From Pseudomonas asplenii (GTDB lineage Bacteria > Pseudomonadota > Gammaproteobacteria > Pseudomonadales > Pseudomonadaceae), in contig NZ_JSYZ01000011.1 in the NCBI RefSeq assembly GCF_001293465.1, positions 186,001 through 250,000 on the forward strand: DNA of 64,000 nucleotides, in the 5' to 3' direction. A program made the translations under genes and the position numbers. This document shows, in pieces, positions 17,162-26,486 of the stretch (the stretch's first letter is position 1; each line of letters opens with the position of its first letter). A model generated the notes under the pieces. It saw only the letters and a program-made list of their open reading frames with translations, did not search any database and was not told the origin of the DNA.

Positions 17162-17996
17162 GATGATGCTCCTTGAGCCACCAATGGGCGACGTCGCGGC
17201 AGGTGGCAAACCACACGTCATCGCGCTCGCGCATGTGTTCGAACAGCCGTTCGAGCAACAGCAGGCGGCCTGGCTTGCCGGTGATCTTGGGATGGAACAG
17301 GGTGGTCAGGCACAGACCCTCGGCGGCGGCACCGTCGAACTCACGGCACCAGTTGTCCAGGCTCAGCTCATAGCTGGCGGTGCGGTCCAGGCCACTGGGA
17401 AAATCCGGGCCCCGGGTGTAGGCGATGGAGGCATAGTCATCCATCTCCCAGCGCCCGGGAATTTCCACCAGCGGCCGCTCGTGGCCGGGGACATTCACCA
17501 GGTAGGGGCGATCGTCGCCACGCATGCTGCTGGAATAGATCACGCCGTTTTCCACCAGCATCGCCGGCGTGTCGCTCTGCCAGTCGCCTGACGGTGTGCG
17601 AAAGCCTTCGGCGCGGATGTTCAGGTGTTGCCAGAACACCTCGCGGCATTTTTTCATTACGTCCTTCTGCTGCTGCAGCGAAAGGGCGTAAAAGGATTCG
17701 TGCTTGTAGCCGTGGTAGGCCACCTCATGTCCGCGCTCGACGATCGCCTGGCACTGCCGGGGCCAGTTCTCCACGACCCAGGCCGGGACGAAGAACGTGG
17801 TGGGCAGGGCAAACGCCTCCAGCAGGTCGAGCAGGCGCGGCAGCGCGCGATACGGGCCGTAGCCGCCGAAGCCGAAGTACTCGGGCTTGCGCCAGATCGA
17901 GTCGTCGAGCATGGCATCGCCGGTCGGGCCATCGAGGTCGAACGCCAGGGCCAGGCAGGCTTTGTGCCCATCCGGCCAGGTCGGGGTCGAGGACAT
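17154..17996 (-). CDS. NodB-fold polysaccharide deacetylase family protein (paralogue A)
   Basis: A 280-residue protein of the same family with the metal and catalytic motifs intact: FDLDG, HGYKH, GFRTPSGDW and LFHPKI. It has no signal peptide, so a small cytoplasmic amide substrate is more likely than a polysaccharide; allantoinase-like, deformylase-like or deacetylase activity are all possible. AAGGAA precedes the ATG. It lies 29 bp after the binding-protein gene and overlaps paralogue B, consistent with one transcript. Confidence 0.85.
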   Translation of the reverse strand: MSSTPTWPDGHKACLALAFDLDGPTGDAMLDDSIWRKPEYFGFGGYGPYRALPRLLDLLEAFALPTTFFVPAWVVENWPRQCQAIVERGHEVAYHGYKHESFYALSLQQQKDVMKKCREVFWQHLNIRAEGFRTPSGDWQSDTPAMLVENGVIYSSSMRGDDRPYLVNVPGHERPLVEIPGRWEMDDYASIAYTRGPDFPSGLDRTASYELSLDNWCREFDGAAAEGLCLTTLFHPKITGKPGRLLLLERLFEHMRERDDVWFATCRDVAHWWLKEHHHG

Positions 17997-18025
17997 GGGT
18001 GGTTGTTCCTTGTTTACACCAGCGC

Positions 18026-18844
18026 TTACTGGCCTTTATTGATGGCGACGCTGTCGACCGCACCGACCGACAGGTCCCATTTCTTCAGGATCGCCTGGTA
18101 GCTGCCGTCGGCGATCATGCCCTGCAGGGCAGCCTGGATGGCGTCACGCAGTTCGCGGTTTTCCTTGCTCACGCCAAGGCCGGTGAACTGCACGGTCATG
18201 GGTGTGCCGATGATCTTGAAGGTGTTCTTTTCCTGGGTCGTCAGGTACGGCAGGGTCTCGCTGCCCTGGACGGCGGCGGCGATCCGGCTCTGGCGCAGTT
18301 GCGCCCGGGCGTCGGCCGAACCTTCGGTGCCGATCACCTTGATCTGCTGGTCGGCCGGGCAGTGGGCGCTGCTCCAGGCGGCGATTTCCGCCGGGAAGGT
18401 GGTACGCCGGCTGGTACCCACGGTCCTGCCGCAGATATCGGTCATCTCGTTGATGTCCTTGTTCTTCTCCAGGGTGTAGAACTGCGAGCCGCTGGTGAAG
18501 TAATCGACGAAATCCACCGCCTTCTGCCGTTCCGCGGTGTCGGTCATGCCCGAGAGCACGATGTCCACGCGCTTGGTGGTCAGGGCGTTGATCATCTGTT
18601 CGAAGGAGGTCTCCTGCCACTTGATCTTCACGCCCAGGCGCTCGGCCAGGGCGTTGCCCAGGTCGAAGTCCAGACCGGTCAGCTCGTTGGTGGCCGGGTC
18701 CTTGAAGTCCATCGGTGGATAGTTGGGCACGATCGCCGCGACGATCTCGCCCTTGGCCTTGATGCTGGCGGGCAGCTCGGCAGCCCAGGTGAAACCGGAG
18801 GCCAGGAGGCTTGCGAGTACTGCGGGAATTGCGAGGTTCTTCAT
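18026..18844 (-). CDS. Periplasmic amino-acid-type binding protein of an ABC importer
   Basis: A solute-binding protein (SBP_bac_3 family) with a cleavable signal peptide (MKNLAIPAVLASLLASGFTW, cleaved near AAELP) and the family motifs GLDFDLGNALAERLGVK and DIVLSGMTDT. It would deliver a polar amino acid or related compound to the permease/ATPase encoded upstream. The ATG at 18844 begins a proper signal peptide, whereas the longer frame to 18877 would bury it. The ligand is unknown. Confidence 0.92.
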   Translation of the reverse strand: MKNLAIPAVLASLLASGFTWAAELPASIKAKGEIVAAIVPNYPPMDFKDPATNELTGLDFDLGNALAERLGVKIKWQETSFEQMINALTTKRVDIVLSGMTDTAERQKAVDFVDYFTSGSQFYTLEKNKDINEMTDICGRTVGTSRRTTFPAEIAAWSSAHCPADQQIKVIGTEGSADARAQLRQSRIAAAVQGSETLPYLTTQEKNTFKIIGTPMTVQFTGLGVSKENRELRDAIQAALQGMIADGSYQAILKKWDLSVGAVDSVAINKGQ

Positions 18845-18884
18845 GGTCGTTCTCTTATGAAATGTTGTGAGGTTCAAATGGAAC

Positions 18885-19649
18885 CTAGGTTCGAACGGCA
18901 GAAATGAAGCTTTGGGTGCGGGGGTTTTGTGGATTTATCAGTATTTCTTCGGGGCTTCCTTCCTCCACGATCTGCCCGCCGTCCATGAACACCATGCGAT
19001 TGGAAACCTCGCGGGCGAAGCCCAGTTCATGGGTGACGACGATCATGGTCATGCCGGTGCGCGCCAGGTCGCGCATCACCGACAGCACCTCACCGACCAG
19101 TTCCGGGTCGAGTGCCGAAGTGGGTTCATCGAACAGCATCAGCTTGGGCCGCATCGCCAGTGCCCGGGCGATCGCCACCCGTTGCTGCTGGCCGCCGGAC
19201 AGCTCGATGGGGTAGCTGTCGCGCTTGTGCGCCAGGCCGACCCGCGCCAGCAGTTCCAGGGCTTCGTCGGTCGACTCCTTGGGCGAACGCTTGAGGACCT
19301 GGACCGGACCTTCGATGATGTTTTCCAGCACGGTCATGTGCGGGAACAGGTTGAAGCGCTGGAACACCATGCCGGTGGCCAGGCGCTGGCGGGCGATCTG
19401 CGCTTCGTTGAGTTCGTGCAGCTTGTTGCCGACCACGCGGTAGCCGACCAGCTCGCCGTCGACCCAGAGGCCGCCCTTGTCGATCTTCTCCAACTGGTTG
19501 ACGCAGCGCAGCAGGGTGCTCTTGCCCGAGCCGGACGGGCCGATGATGCACAGCACCTCGCCCTGTTCGACTTCGATGTTGACGTCCTTGAGGGCGTGGA
19601 ACGAGTCGTAGTGCTTGTTCAGGCCGACAGCCTTGACGATGGTTCTCAT
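18885..19649 (-). CDS. ABC importer ATP-binding protein (polar amino acid type)
   Basis: A 254-residue ATPase of the GlnQ/HisP type with Walker A GPSGSGKS, signature LSGGQ and Walker B LMLFDEP. The start at 19649 follows GGAG; upstream extension of the open frame runs into the permease gene in another frame. The downstream binding-protein gene starts 41 bp away. Confidence 0.95.
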   Translation of the reverse strand: MRTIVKAVGLNKHYDSFHALKDVNIEVEQGEVLCIIGPSGSGKSTLLRCVNQLEKIDKGGLWVDGELVGYRVVGNKLHELNEAQIARQRLATGMVFQRFNLFPHMTVLENIIEGPVQVLKRSPKESTDEALELLARVGLAHKRDSYPIELSGGQQQRVAIARALAMRPKLMLFDEPTSALDPELVGEVLSVMRDLARTGMTMIVVTHELGFAREVSNRMVFMDGGQIVEEGSPEEILINPQNPRTQSFISAVRT

Positions 19650-19669
19650 GTTCGGTTTCTCCAGGACGC

Positions 19670-20548
19670 TTACGAACGCTTGCCGGCGCCGCGGGCGAAT
19701 CGGCGTTCCAGGCGGCTTTGGGCAAAGGACAAGAGGGTGATCGCCAGCAGGTACCAGATACCGGCGACCATCAGCAGCTCCATCACACGGGCGTTGGCGT
19801 AGTAGATGTTCTGGGCGTTGTAGAGCAGTTCCGAGTACTGGATCACACTGGCAAGGCTGGTCGCCTTGACCATGCTGATGAACTCGTTGCCCACCGGCGG
19901 GATGATGATGCGCATGGCCTGGGGCAGGATGATCCGGCGCAGCGCCTGCAGGCGCGGCATGCCGATGGACTTGGCGGCCTCGTACTGGCCGGTGTCCACC
20001 GAGAGCAGGCCGGCGCGCACCACCTCGGCGGTGTAGGCGCCCTGGTTGATGCTCAGGCCCAGCAGGGCGGCGACGAAGGGGGTCATCAGGCTGACGGTAT
20101 CGACCTGGAACAGCCCGGGAATCCCTACGGTAGGGAAGATCAGCGCCAGGTTGAACCACAGCAGCAGTTGCAGGATCAGCGGCGTGCCGCGGAACAGCCA
20201 GGTGTAGGCGATGGCGACATAACGCAGGATCGGGTTGCTCGACATGCGCATGATCGCGGTGATGACGCCGAAGAAGATCCCCAGGATCATCGCCAGCACC
20301 GCCATGACCAAGGTGTTCAGCAGGCCGGTCAGGATCGACCTGGCGCTGAAGAACTGGCCGATGTATGACCATTCGATCTGGCCGTTGGCGAAAGCGCGGA
20401 CCAGTCCGGCCAGGGCGATGACGATCAGGGTGGCGAAGAATATCCGCCCGTAGTAGCGCCGTGGCACATGCTCGTACTGGGTGATGTCGAACTGGTTCTC
20501 GGCCTGCTTGCGCTCGGCGAGCAGGCGATCCGCCTGGGTCTGGCTCAT
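19670..20548 (-). CDS. ABC importer permease (polar amino acid type)
   Basis: A 292-residue HisM/GlnP-type permease with an N-terminal cytoplasmic extension, about five membrane segments and the EAA loop (YEAAKSIGMPRLQALRRIILPQA). The start at 20548 follows GGAG. Only one permease gene is present, so the channel is probably a homodimer. A REPIN lies just upstream, between this gene and the lyase gene. Confidence 0.93.
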   Translation of the reverse strand: MSQTQADRLLAERKQAENQFDITQYEHVPRRYYGRIFFATLIVIALAGLVRAFANGQIEWSYIGQFFSARSILTGLLNTLVMAVLAMILGIFFGVITAIMRMSSNPILRYVAIAYTWLFRGTPLILQLLLWFNLALIFPTVGIPGLFQVDTVSLMTPFVAALLGLSINQGAYTAEVVRAGLLSVDTGQYEAAKSIGMPRLQALRRIILPQAMRIIIPPVGNEFISMVKATSLASVIQYSELLYNAQNIYYANARVMELLMVAGIWYLLAITLLSFAQSRLERRFARGAGKRS

Positions 20549-20607
20549 GGTATGTCTCCGTCTGCGGCGCCAGGGGCGCCGCCAGTATTTCTGCCTTGGA
20601 TCACCGC

Positions 20608-20690
20608 CCCCTGTAGGAGCCGGGCTTGCCCGCGAAGCTTTTGGCGGCCTCAAGGGCCCATTCGCGGGCAAGCCCGGCTCCTACAGGGGA
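20608..20690. repeat. REPIN (inverted pair of REP elements)
   Basis: Two near-identical REP arms in inverted orientation, CCCTGTAGGAGCCGGGCTTG... and its complement ...CAAGCCCGGCTCCTACAGGG, separated by about 25 bp. This is a typical mobile REP doublet of fluorescent pseudomonads. It lies in the gap between the ABC permease and the lyase gene, where it may reduce read-through or stabilise the mRNA end. Confidence 0.9.
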
Positions 20691-20715
20691 GGGGGTTACG
20701 GGATCGGGTGTTGGG

Positions 20716-22143
20716 TCAGAGGCGCAAGCCCGCGTAATGGGTGGTCCATTGCTGTTGCACGGCCAGGGCCGCCTTCAGCCGGGCGATCTGCTCGCGCACC
20801 TGCTGCGGTGCGGTACCGCCCCAGCCGCTGCGGGCGCCGATAGCCGCTTCCAGGGTCAGGCAGTCGCGGACGTCCGGGGTCAGCCGGCTGTCGATTTCGG
20901 CCAGCAAGGCCGGGCTTGCGTCCCACAACTCGAGGTCGCGGGCTTCGCAGGCCTTGACCAGCGCGCCGGTGATTTCGTGGGCCTCCTTGAACGGTACGCC
21001 TCGTACCGCCAGCCAGTCGGCGACTTCGGTGGCCAGGGCGAAACCCAGCGGCGCCTGGCGCCGCAGTTCCTCGACGTTGACGGTCATGGTCGCGACCATT
21101 CCGGCCATGGCCGGCAGCACCAGCAGCAGGGTGTCGACGCTGTCGAGCACGCCGTTCTTGTCTTCGCTCAGGTCGCGGTTATAGGACAGCGGCAGCGACT
21201 TGAGGGTCGAGAGCAGGCCGGTGAGATTGCCGATCAGGCGACCGGCCTTGCCCCGGGCCAGTTCGGCGATATCCGGGTTCTTCTTCTGCGGCATGATCGA
21301 GCTGCCGGTGGCATAGGCGTCGTCCAGGCTGACCCAGCGGAACTGCCGCGACGACCACAGGCAGAACTCCTCGGCCAGGCGCGAGATGTTGATACCCAGC
21401 ATGCTGGCGACGAACAGGAACTCGGCGACGTGGTCACGGCTGGCCACGGCGTCGATGGAGTTTTCACAGACCCCGTCGTAGCCCATCTCGCGGGCCGACT
21501 GCTGCGGCTGGCGGGCGATGGCCGAACCGGCCATGGCCGCGGCGCCGAGTGGCGAAAGGGCGGTGCGGGCATCCCAGTCGATCAGCCGCTGGACATCGCG
21601 CAGCATCGACTGGGCGTGGGCCAGCAGGTGGTGGGCGAAGACGATCGGCTGGGCCTGCTGCAGGTGGGTGAAGCCCGGGCAGATGCTTTCCATATGCTGT
21701 TCGGCCTGTTCCACCAGGGCCTGTTGCAGGGCCAGCACTTCACTGGCCAGGGTGCGTACGTGGTCACGCAGGAATAGCCGCAGGTCGTTGGCGGTCTGGT
21801 CGTTGCGCGAGCGGCCGGCCCGCAGCTTGCCGCCCAGGGCGCCTAGGCGTTCGGTGAGCAGGCGCTCGATGAAGGTGTGCACGTCCTCATCGTCGAGGGT
21901 CGGGGCGATGCGCCCGGCCTGGAACTCCTCGCCGATCCGGTTCAGGGCCTCGACCAGGCTGCGGGTTTCCTGCTCATCGAGCAGACCGGCCCGCTGCAGT
22001 TCGTGGGCATGGGCACGGGAGCCGGCGAGGTCATAGGGCGTCAGGCGGAAATAGCGTTCCGGGCAGCGCGACAGGGCGGCCAGGGCCGCGGCCGGGCCGC
22101 TTTTGAAACGGGCCCCCCAGAGGCGATCGGTGGCTTGGGTCAT
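20716..22143 (-). CDS. Argininosuccinate lyase family protein (ArgH paralogue)
   Basis: A 475-residue enzyme of the fumarase/aspartase superfamily, which cleaves C-N bonds of N-substituted aspartates with release of fumarate. Seen are the ArgH-type N-terminus (LWGARF), AGRSRNDQ, GFTHLQQAQP with the catalytic His region, and the superfamily signature SSIMPQKKNPD with the catalytic Ser loop. The start at 22143 follows GAGG. Its setting with an amino-acid importer, deacetylases and a LysR regulator suggests a catabolic paralogue rather than the arginine-biosynthesis enzyme. Known relatives of this kind act on aminopolycarboxylates such as EDDS. The substrate is unknown, and true ArgH function is not excluded. 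Confidence 0.85.
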   Translation of the reverse strand: MTQATDRLWGARFKSGPAAALAALSRCPERYFRLTPYDLAGSRAHAHELQRAGLLDEQETRSLVEALNRIGEEFQAGRIAPTLDDEDVHTFIERLLTERLGALGGKLRAGRSRNDQTANDLRLFLRDHVRTLASEVLALQQALVEQAEQHMESICPGFTHLQQAQPIVFAHHLLAHAQSMLRDVQRLIDWDARTALSPLGAAAMAGSAIARQPQQSAREMGYDGVCENSIDAVASRDHVAEFLFVASMLGINISRLAEEFCLWSSRQFRWVSLDDAYATGSSIMPQKKNPDIAELARGKAGRLIGNLTGLLSTLKSLPLSYNRDLSEDKNGVLDSVDTLLLVLPAMAGMVATMTVNVEELRRQAPLGFALATEVADWLAVRGVPFKEAHEITGALVKACEARDLELWDASPALLAEIDSRLTPDVRDCLTLEAAIGARSGWGGTAPQQVREQIARLKAALAVQQQWTTHYAGLRL

Positions 22144-22438
22144 TATTGTTTTCCTCACACGAATTGAATGTTCGATGCACCGCCGCAGCCCGCCTGCGGA
22201 TGGCTCGGAACCGGCCTGCGGCGGGTGGGTCATGCATTGTTCAAGAGGGCAGTTACAGCGTAAGGGAACCGATCGCAATGTCGGTTTTTGAATACCTGGA
22301 GTCAGCGGGTTTTCGCTGATTTGCAGAATTTTGTTGTGGTTGCCAAGCCTTGTTTTCTGTGGTCATTATTATTAACCGGCTATGTTTTTCTTGTGGGACA
22401 GATCCTGGTTAATAGGCGGTTCGAGGTCAATAAGCATT
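22144..22438. promoter_or_regulatory. Divergent promoter region between the lyase operon and the lysR gene
   Basis: A 295-bp non-coding stretch, AT-rich towards the lysR side. It is expected to hold both promoters and the LysR binding site. I could not assign convincing -10/-35 boxes or a clear T-N11-A dyad. Confidence 0.5.
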
Positions 22439-23449
22439 ATGGAAACCCAACTTTCCACTTCTGGAAACCCATCGGCGAAACCGACTCAGAGAGCTCCCCT
22501 GGCGCTCAGTGGACTGGATTTCAAATTGCTCAAGGTGTTCAAGGCGGTGGTCGAGGCCGGTGGCTTCAGCGCCGCCCAGAATGAGCTGAACGTTGGCCTC
22601 GCGGCCATCAGCAAGCAGATCTCCGACCTGGAGATTCGTATCGGCATGCGCCTGTGCACCCGTGGCCGGGAAGGTTTCTGCCTGACTGAAGAAGGTAGCC
22701 TGGTGTATCAGGCATCCATCGAGTTGTTTGCTTCGGTGGACAAGTTTCGAGACCGGCTTAGTTCTGCGCAGAATGAACTGATAGGGGACCTTGGTATTGG
22801 TGTCGTGGATAATACCATTACCGATCTTAATTCTCCGTTAGTTGCTGCGCTGCGAACTATCAACGAGCAGTCGCCGAAAGTAAGGCTGCGCCTGCATGCG
22901 GCACAGCTGGATGAAGTGGAAAGAGGGGTTGTCGAAGGCCGGTTCATTGCCGGAATAGTTCCGGTTTATCAGAAAAGGGAAGAGTTCGATTACTTCAATC
23001 TGTACGAGGAACTGTCCGAGGCTTATTGCGCTGTCGGTCATCCGTTGTTCGACCTCGACGATTCGCTGATCGATACCGATGTGCTGCGCAATCATCCGTT
23101 CATCAATCACCGGTACGCGATTCACCGCGACAAGCTGAACTTCGTCGGCCACGACAGCCATTCGGCCTCGGCGTCCCAGGTCGAAGCGGTGGCGATGCTG
23201 ATCCAGACCGGGCGTTTCGTCGGCTTCCTGCCCCAGCACTATGCGGCCGCGCAGGTTGCCAGGGGCCAACTGCGCGCCTTGCGGCCGGAGACCATTCGCT
23301 TCAACACACCATTCAATCTGATCCTGCGCCACAACACGACACGCGGTCCGCTGATCAAGGCATTTGCCCAGGCCCTGGGCGTGGATCTCAAGGTACCCGC
23401 TCAGGTTCTTGCAGAGGCTGCCGGTGTTCGTTCAAGTTCGGACCGTTGA
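22439..23449 (+). CDS. LysR-family transcriptional regulator
   Basis: A 336-residue protein with an N-terminal winged helix-turn-helix (LKVFKAVVEAGGFSAAQNEL...AISKQISDLE) after a ~25-residue polar extension, then a periplasmic-binding-protein-like effector domain. It is divergent from the lyase/ABC operon and is the natural candidate to control it. The ATG at 22439 is preceded by GAGG; a longer in-frame start at 22382 adds an atypical hydrophobic extension. Confidence 0.9.
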   Translation: METQLSTSGNPSAKPTQRAPLALSGLDFKLLKVFKAVVEAGGFSAAQNELNVGLAAISKQISDLEIRIGMRLCTRGREGFCLTEEGSLVYQASIELFASVDKFRDRLSSAQNELIGDLGIGVVDNTITDLNSPLVAALRTINEQSPKVRLRLHAAQLDEVERGVVEGRFIAGIVPVYQKREEFDYFNLYEELSEAYCAVGHPLFDLDDSLIDTDVLRNHPFINHRYAIHRDKLNFVGHDSHSASASQVEAVAMLIQTGRFVGFLPQHYAAAQVARGQLRALRPETIRFNTPFNLILRHNTTRGPLIKAFAQALGVDLKVPAQVLAEAAGVRSSSDR

Positions 23450-23725
23450 TGGATTTATTGCAAGTCGGCGCCAGGGTACGAATGGGTCGGGCGCGGCTGT
23501 TGGTAGTGCCCGCGATAGTTAAGGCTTTATTCGGGCAAACTTGCGTTTCCTTGCCGGCGCGTCGGCGCAGGGAGCAATGGAAAGTCAAAACGCTTGCGCT
23601 CGCCAGCGGACTGTTGCAAAAGTCGGGAAGGGGATGTTGGCCGGGTAAGGAGACGCCCCGGCAATTGCCTTCTGTTAATTAATACCCTTGTTGCTCGCCG
23701 AACCGTCTTGCCAACCATGCCCGGC
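23450..23725. other. Intergenic gap, no gene seen
   Basis: A 276-bp convergent gap between the lysR and MacA-like genes. I see no gene, no clear terminator and no repeat in it. Confidence 0.5.
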
Positions 23726-25006
23726 TCATTCCAGCAGTCGTACGAAACCCGGTTGCAATCCGAATACCTCGACCCCTTCCTGGGTCGCCTGCCCGGTCGT
23801 GATGGGCACCTGCCTGATCGGCTGGCCCGGCGCCTCGCGATAGTCCACCCGCATGCCGCTGGCATCGTGACGGATCGCCGCCGCGGGCAGGACGATCGCC
23901 TGGTCGTTGCGATAGGTGACGATGGTCAGCCGGGCACTCATGCCCAACCGCACCCGTTGCAACTGCTCGCGGGTCAGCTTGGGAATCGACAGCGTCACCG
24001 GAAACTGCGCACTGCCGCCCGGCACATCGTTGGGCAGGGCCAGGCTGCTGACGATATCGACCGAGCCGCTGAGCCGCTCGCCGTCGAAGCCGTCGCCGAG
24101 GATCTCCACGCTCTGCCCCGGATGCAACTGGTTGATATCCAGCTCGGAAACCTTGCTGACGATCTTCAATTGCTCGATGTTCGCCAGGCCGAACAGTACC
24201 TGCCCCTGGCTGACCCGGCTGCCGGTCTGCACCGGTGCCGAATTGCTGTTGGACGAGTTTTGCGAACCGTTGCCGCCCGGCGGGGGGACGACGATGCCGG
24301 CGAACGGTGCGGTGACGTCCTTGCCGTCGAGCAGGGCCTTGAGCGTCTCGTACTTGACCGTGGCGTTGGTCAGTTCCATATCGGCGATCTGCCGGTATTC
24401 GCCCTTGCCCTGGTCCAGCGCCTGCTGCAGCTCGCCTTCGGCGGCCGTCAGGTCCATGCGCTGGCTCTGCAATTGCTGCTGCAGGTCCTGCAGTTCATTG
24501 CGCGGGATGATACCGCGGTCGAACAGGTTCTGGCTTTCGCCCAGCTTGCGTTCGGTGTTGCTCAGCGTCATCTGCGCGCTGCGCAGGCTGCGCCGGGCCC
24601 GCGCGACCTGCTGGCTGTTGCTCCAGTCCTGCAGTTCCTGCACCGAGCGCCGCGCCTTGAGCTGGGCCGACAAGGCGTCGCGCAACTGGATCTCGAGCAG
24701 GCCCGGGTCCATCTGCAGCAGGGTCTGCCCGGCCTCGACCCGTTGTCCCTGTTCCACCAGGATCGCGCGTACGTTGCCTTCGAACGGGGCGGTCAGGATG
24801 ATGGTCTTCTGTGGCTCGATCTTGCCCACCAGGCCGATCTGGTGCACCAGCGGTGCGGGCTGCACCGGTATCCAGCGGTCATCCCCGGACTGGTCGGCGG
24901 CGGGCGCACGCAGGGTGGTGACCACGACACCGGCCACCGCCAGCGCGAGCAGCAGCCCCGCGCCCTGTATCCAGCGCTTGCGCCGAATCTGCTTGTCAGT
25001 AGTCAT
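23726..25006 (-). CDS. Periplasmic adaptor (MacA/HlyD family) of an ABC exporter
   Basis: A 426-residue membrane-fusion protein with an N-terminal anchor (GAGLLLALAVAGVVVTTL), a biotinyl-lipoyl half-motif (GKIEPQKTIILTAPFEGNVRAI), a long coiled-coil hairpin at about residues 100-230, a second lipoyl half (VTAPFAGIVVPP) and beta-barrel segments. A Ser/Asn-rich insert follows the second lipoyl half. It would bridge the inner-membrane FtsX-type permease and the TolC-like channel encoded just upstream. The start at 25006 overlaps the channel gene by 11 bp. It is the last gene of a four-gene exporter operon; the cargo is unknown. Confidence 0.88.
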   Translation of the reverse strand: MTTDKQIRRKRWIQGAGLLLALAVAGVVVTTLRAPAADQSGDDRWIPVQPAPLVHQIGLVGKIEPQKTIILTAPFEGNVRAILVEQGQRVEAGQTLLQMDPGLLEIQLRDALSAQLKARRSVQELQDWSNSQQVARARRSLRSAQMTLSNTERKLGESQNLFDRGIIPRNELQDLQQQLQSQRMDLTAAEGELQQALDQGKGEYRQIADMELTNATVKYETLKALLDGKDVTAPFAGIVVPPPGGNGSQNSSNSNSAPVQTGSRVSQGQVLFGLANIEQLKIVSKVSELDINQLHPGQSVEILGDGFDGERLSGSVDIVSSLALPNDVPGGSAQFPVTLSIPKLTREQLQRVRLGMSARLTIVTYRNDQAIVLPAAAIRHDASGMRVDYREAPGQPIRQVPITTGQATQEGVEVFGLQPGFVRLLE

Positions 25007-26486
25007 TGAGTGCAATGTCCCAGCTCTCCAGTGTCATGCCCAACGTCAGGTCGAGCTGCGTCTGGGCGTTCAGGTAGGCGATCAGTGCGGTGAGGCGCGA
25101 GCTCTCGGCGTTGCGCAGGTCGCCTTCATAGCTCAGCACCTGGAAGTTGCTCGAGCGTCCGGCACTGAGCTTTTCCCGCTCGATATCCAGCTTGCGGCGG
25201 GACAGGTCCACCGCACGCCGGGCGATCTCGTACTGTCGCCAGCGGGTGCCGAGGTCGCGAACCACGTCATTGACGCTACGCTCCAGGGCCTGGCGGGCGT
25301 CGGCCTGGATCAGTTCCTGTCTTTCCACGTCGACCCGTGCATGCACCTCGGCCTGGCGGGTACTCAGGTCGCCGATGGGGATCTGCACCTGGACCCCGGC
25401 ATAGCTGTCCCAGCGCCGCGAGCCGTTGCTGCCGACGTCATTGTCGAGGCGGTCGCGAATCTGGTTGGCGCCGGCCACCAGCGACACGTCCCAGCGCCCC
25501 TGATCCTTGGCGATCACCAGGTTGAGGTCGGCCTGCTGGCTGCCCAGCAGGGTGGCCAGGTACTCCGGCTGCTGGACCTTGGCCACCCGCAGGGCATCCT
25601 GCTTGTCGATGTTGACCTGCGAGGCCTCCAGCGCTTCGCTGGCACGGATCTGCGTCGACAGGTCCAGGGCCAGCAGGCGCAGCAGCGACAGGCGGTTGAT
25701 GTCCACCTGGTTGCGGGCTTCCTCCACCCCCAGTTCCTGGGTGGCGATATCGGCTTCGGTCTGGACGATCTCGAACTCGGCCATGCGCCCGGAGGCGATC
25801 AGCGCCTTGTTCACCTCCAGCAGGGCCCTGGCGCGCTTGAGTGCGTCCTGGGTGATGGTCAATTGTTCCTGGGACCTGAGCAGTTCCCGGTAGGCGGTGA
25901 TGATGTCGCTGATGGTCTGCGACACGCTGGTCTTGAGGTTGAGCCGGTTGATCTGCTCGGATATGCGGGCCAGGCGCAGCGGCGCGGTGGTCACGTCCCA
26001 ACCGGCGCCGCGCATCAGGGGCTGGATGATCGCCAGGTCGAGGCCGTCGCTGCGATAGCGGCCGGCGACGTCGGCATTGTTCAACTGCTGGGTCCAGGCC
26101 ATGCTCAGGCGCGTGCCGTACTCACCCAGCAGGCTGGCGGTCGGCGACAAGGTGGTATTGCGTGCGCTGTCCTCCGAACCCTTGGTCGTCCGGTATTGTC
26201 CGGAGAGCAGCAGCTTGGGGTTGAAGGTGTCCTCGGACACCCGCAGGTCGAACTTCTGGGCGATGCGCTGCAGGTAGGCGCTGCGGATGCCGCGGTTGTT
26301 GCGCAGGCCCAGGTAGACCGCGTCGCCCAGGGTCAGGTTGGTGATCTGCTCGCTGAGCAGCACGCTGCGGGTCTGGTTGTTGCGCAGCGACGGCGCCGAC
26401 GGCTGGCCCACCAGCGGGCTGGCGGCGAAGGCCTGGCAGCAGAACAGGCAGAGCAGGGTGGCCGTCCATGGCCTGCGTCTATTCAT
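24996..26486 (-). CDS. TolC-family outer-membrane channel
   Basis: A 496-residue outer-membrane efflux protein with a signal peptide ending near QAFA and no lipobox, unlike OpmB in this window. Two outer-membrane-factor repeats with long amphipathic helices are visible (TLGDAVYLGLRNN, SRRKLDIEREKLSAGRSSNFQVL). GGAGG precedes the ATG, which overlaps the permease stop by 8 bp. It completes a MacAB-TolC-like export route. Confidence 0.88.
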   Translation of the reverse strand: MNRRRPWTATLLCLFCCQAFAASPLVGQPSAPSLRNNQTRSVLLSEQITNLTLGDAVYLGLRNNRGIRSAYLQRIAQKFDLRVSEDTFNPKLLLSGQYRTTKGSEDSARNTTLSPTASLLGEYGTRLSMAWTQQLNNADVAGRYRSDGLDLAIIQPLMRGAGWDVTTAPLRLARISEQINRLNLKTSVSQTISDIITAYRELLRSQEQLTITQDALKRARALLEVNKALIASGRMAEFEIVQTEADIATQELGVEEARNQVDINRLSLLRLLALDLSTQIRASEALEASQVNIDKQDALRVAKVQQPEYLATLLGSQQADLNLVIAKDQGRWDVSLVAGANQIRDRLDNDVGSNGSRRWDSYAGVQVQIPIGDLSTRQAEVHARVDVERQELIQADARQALERSVNDVVRDLGTRWRQYEIARRAVDLSRRKLDIEREKLSAGRSSNFQVLSYEGDLRNAESSRLTALIAYLNAQTQLDLTLGMTLESWDIALNDY

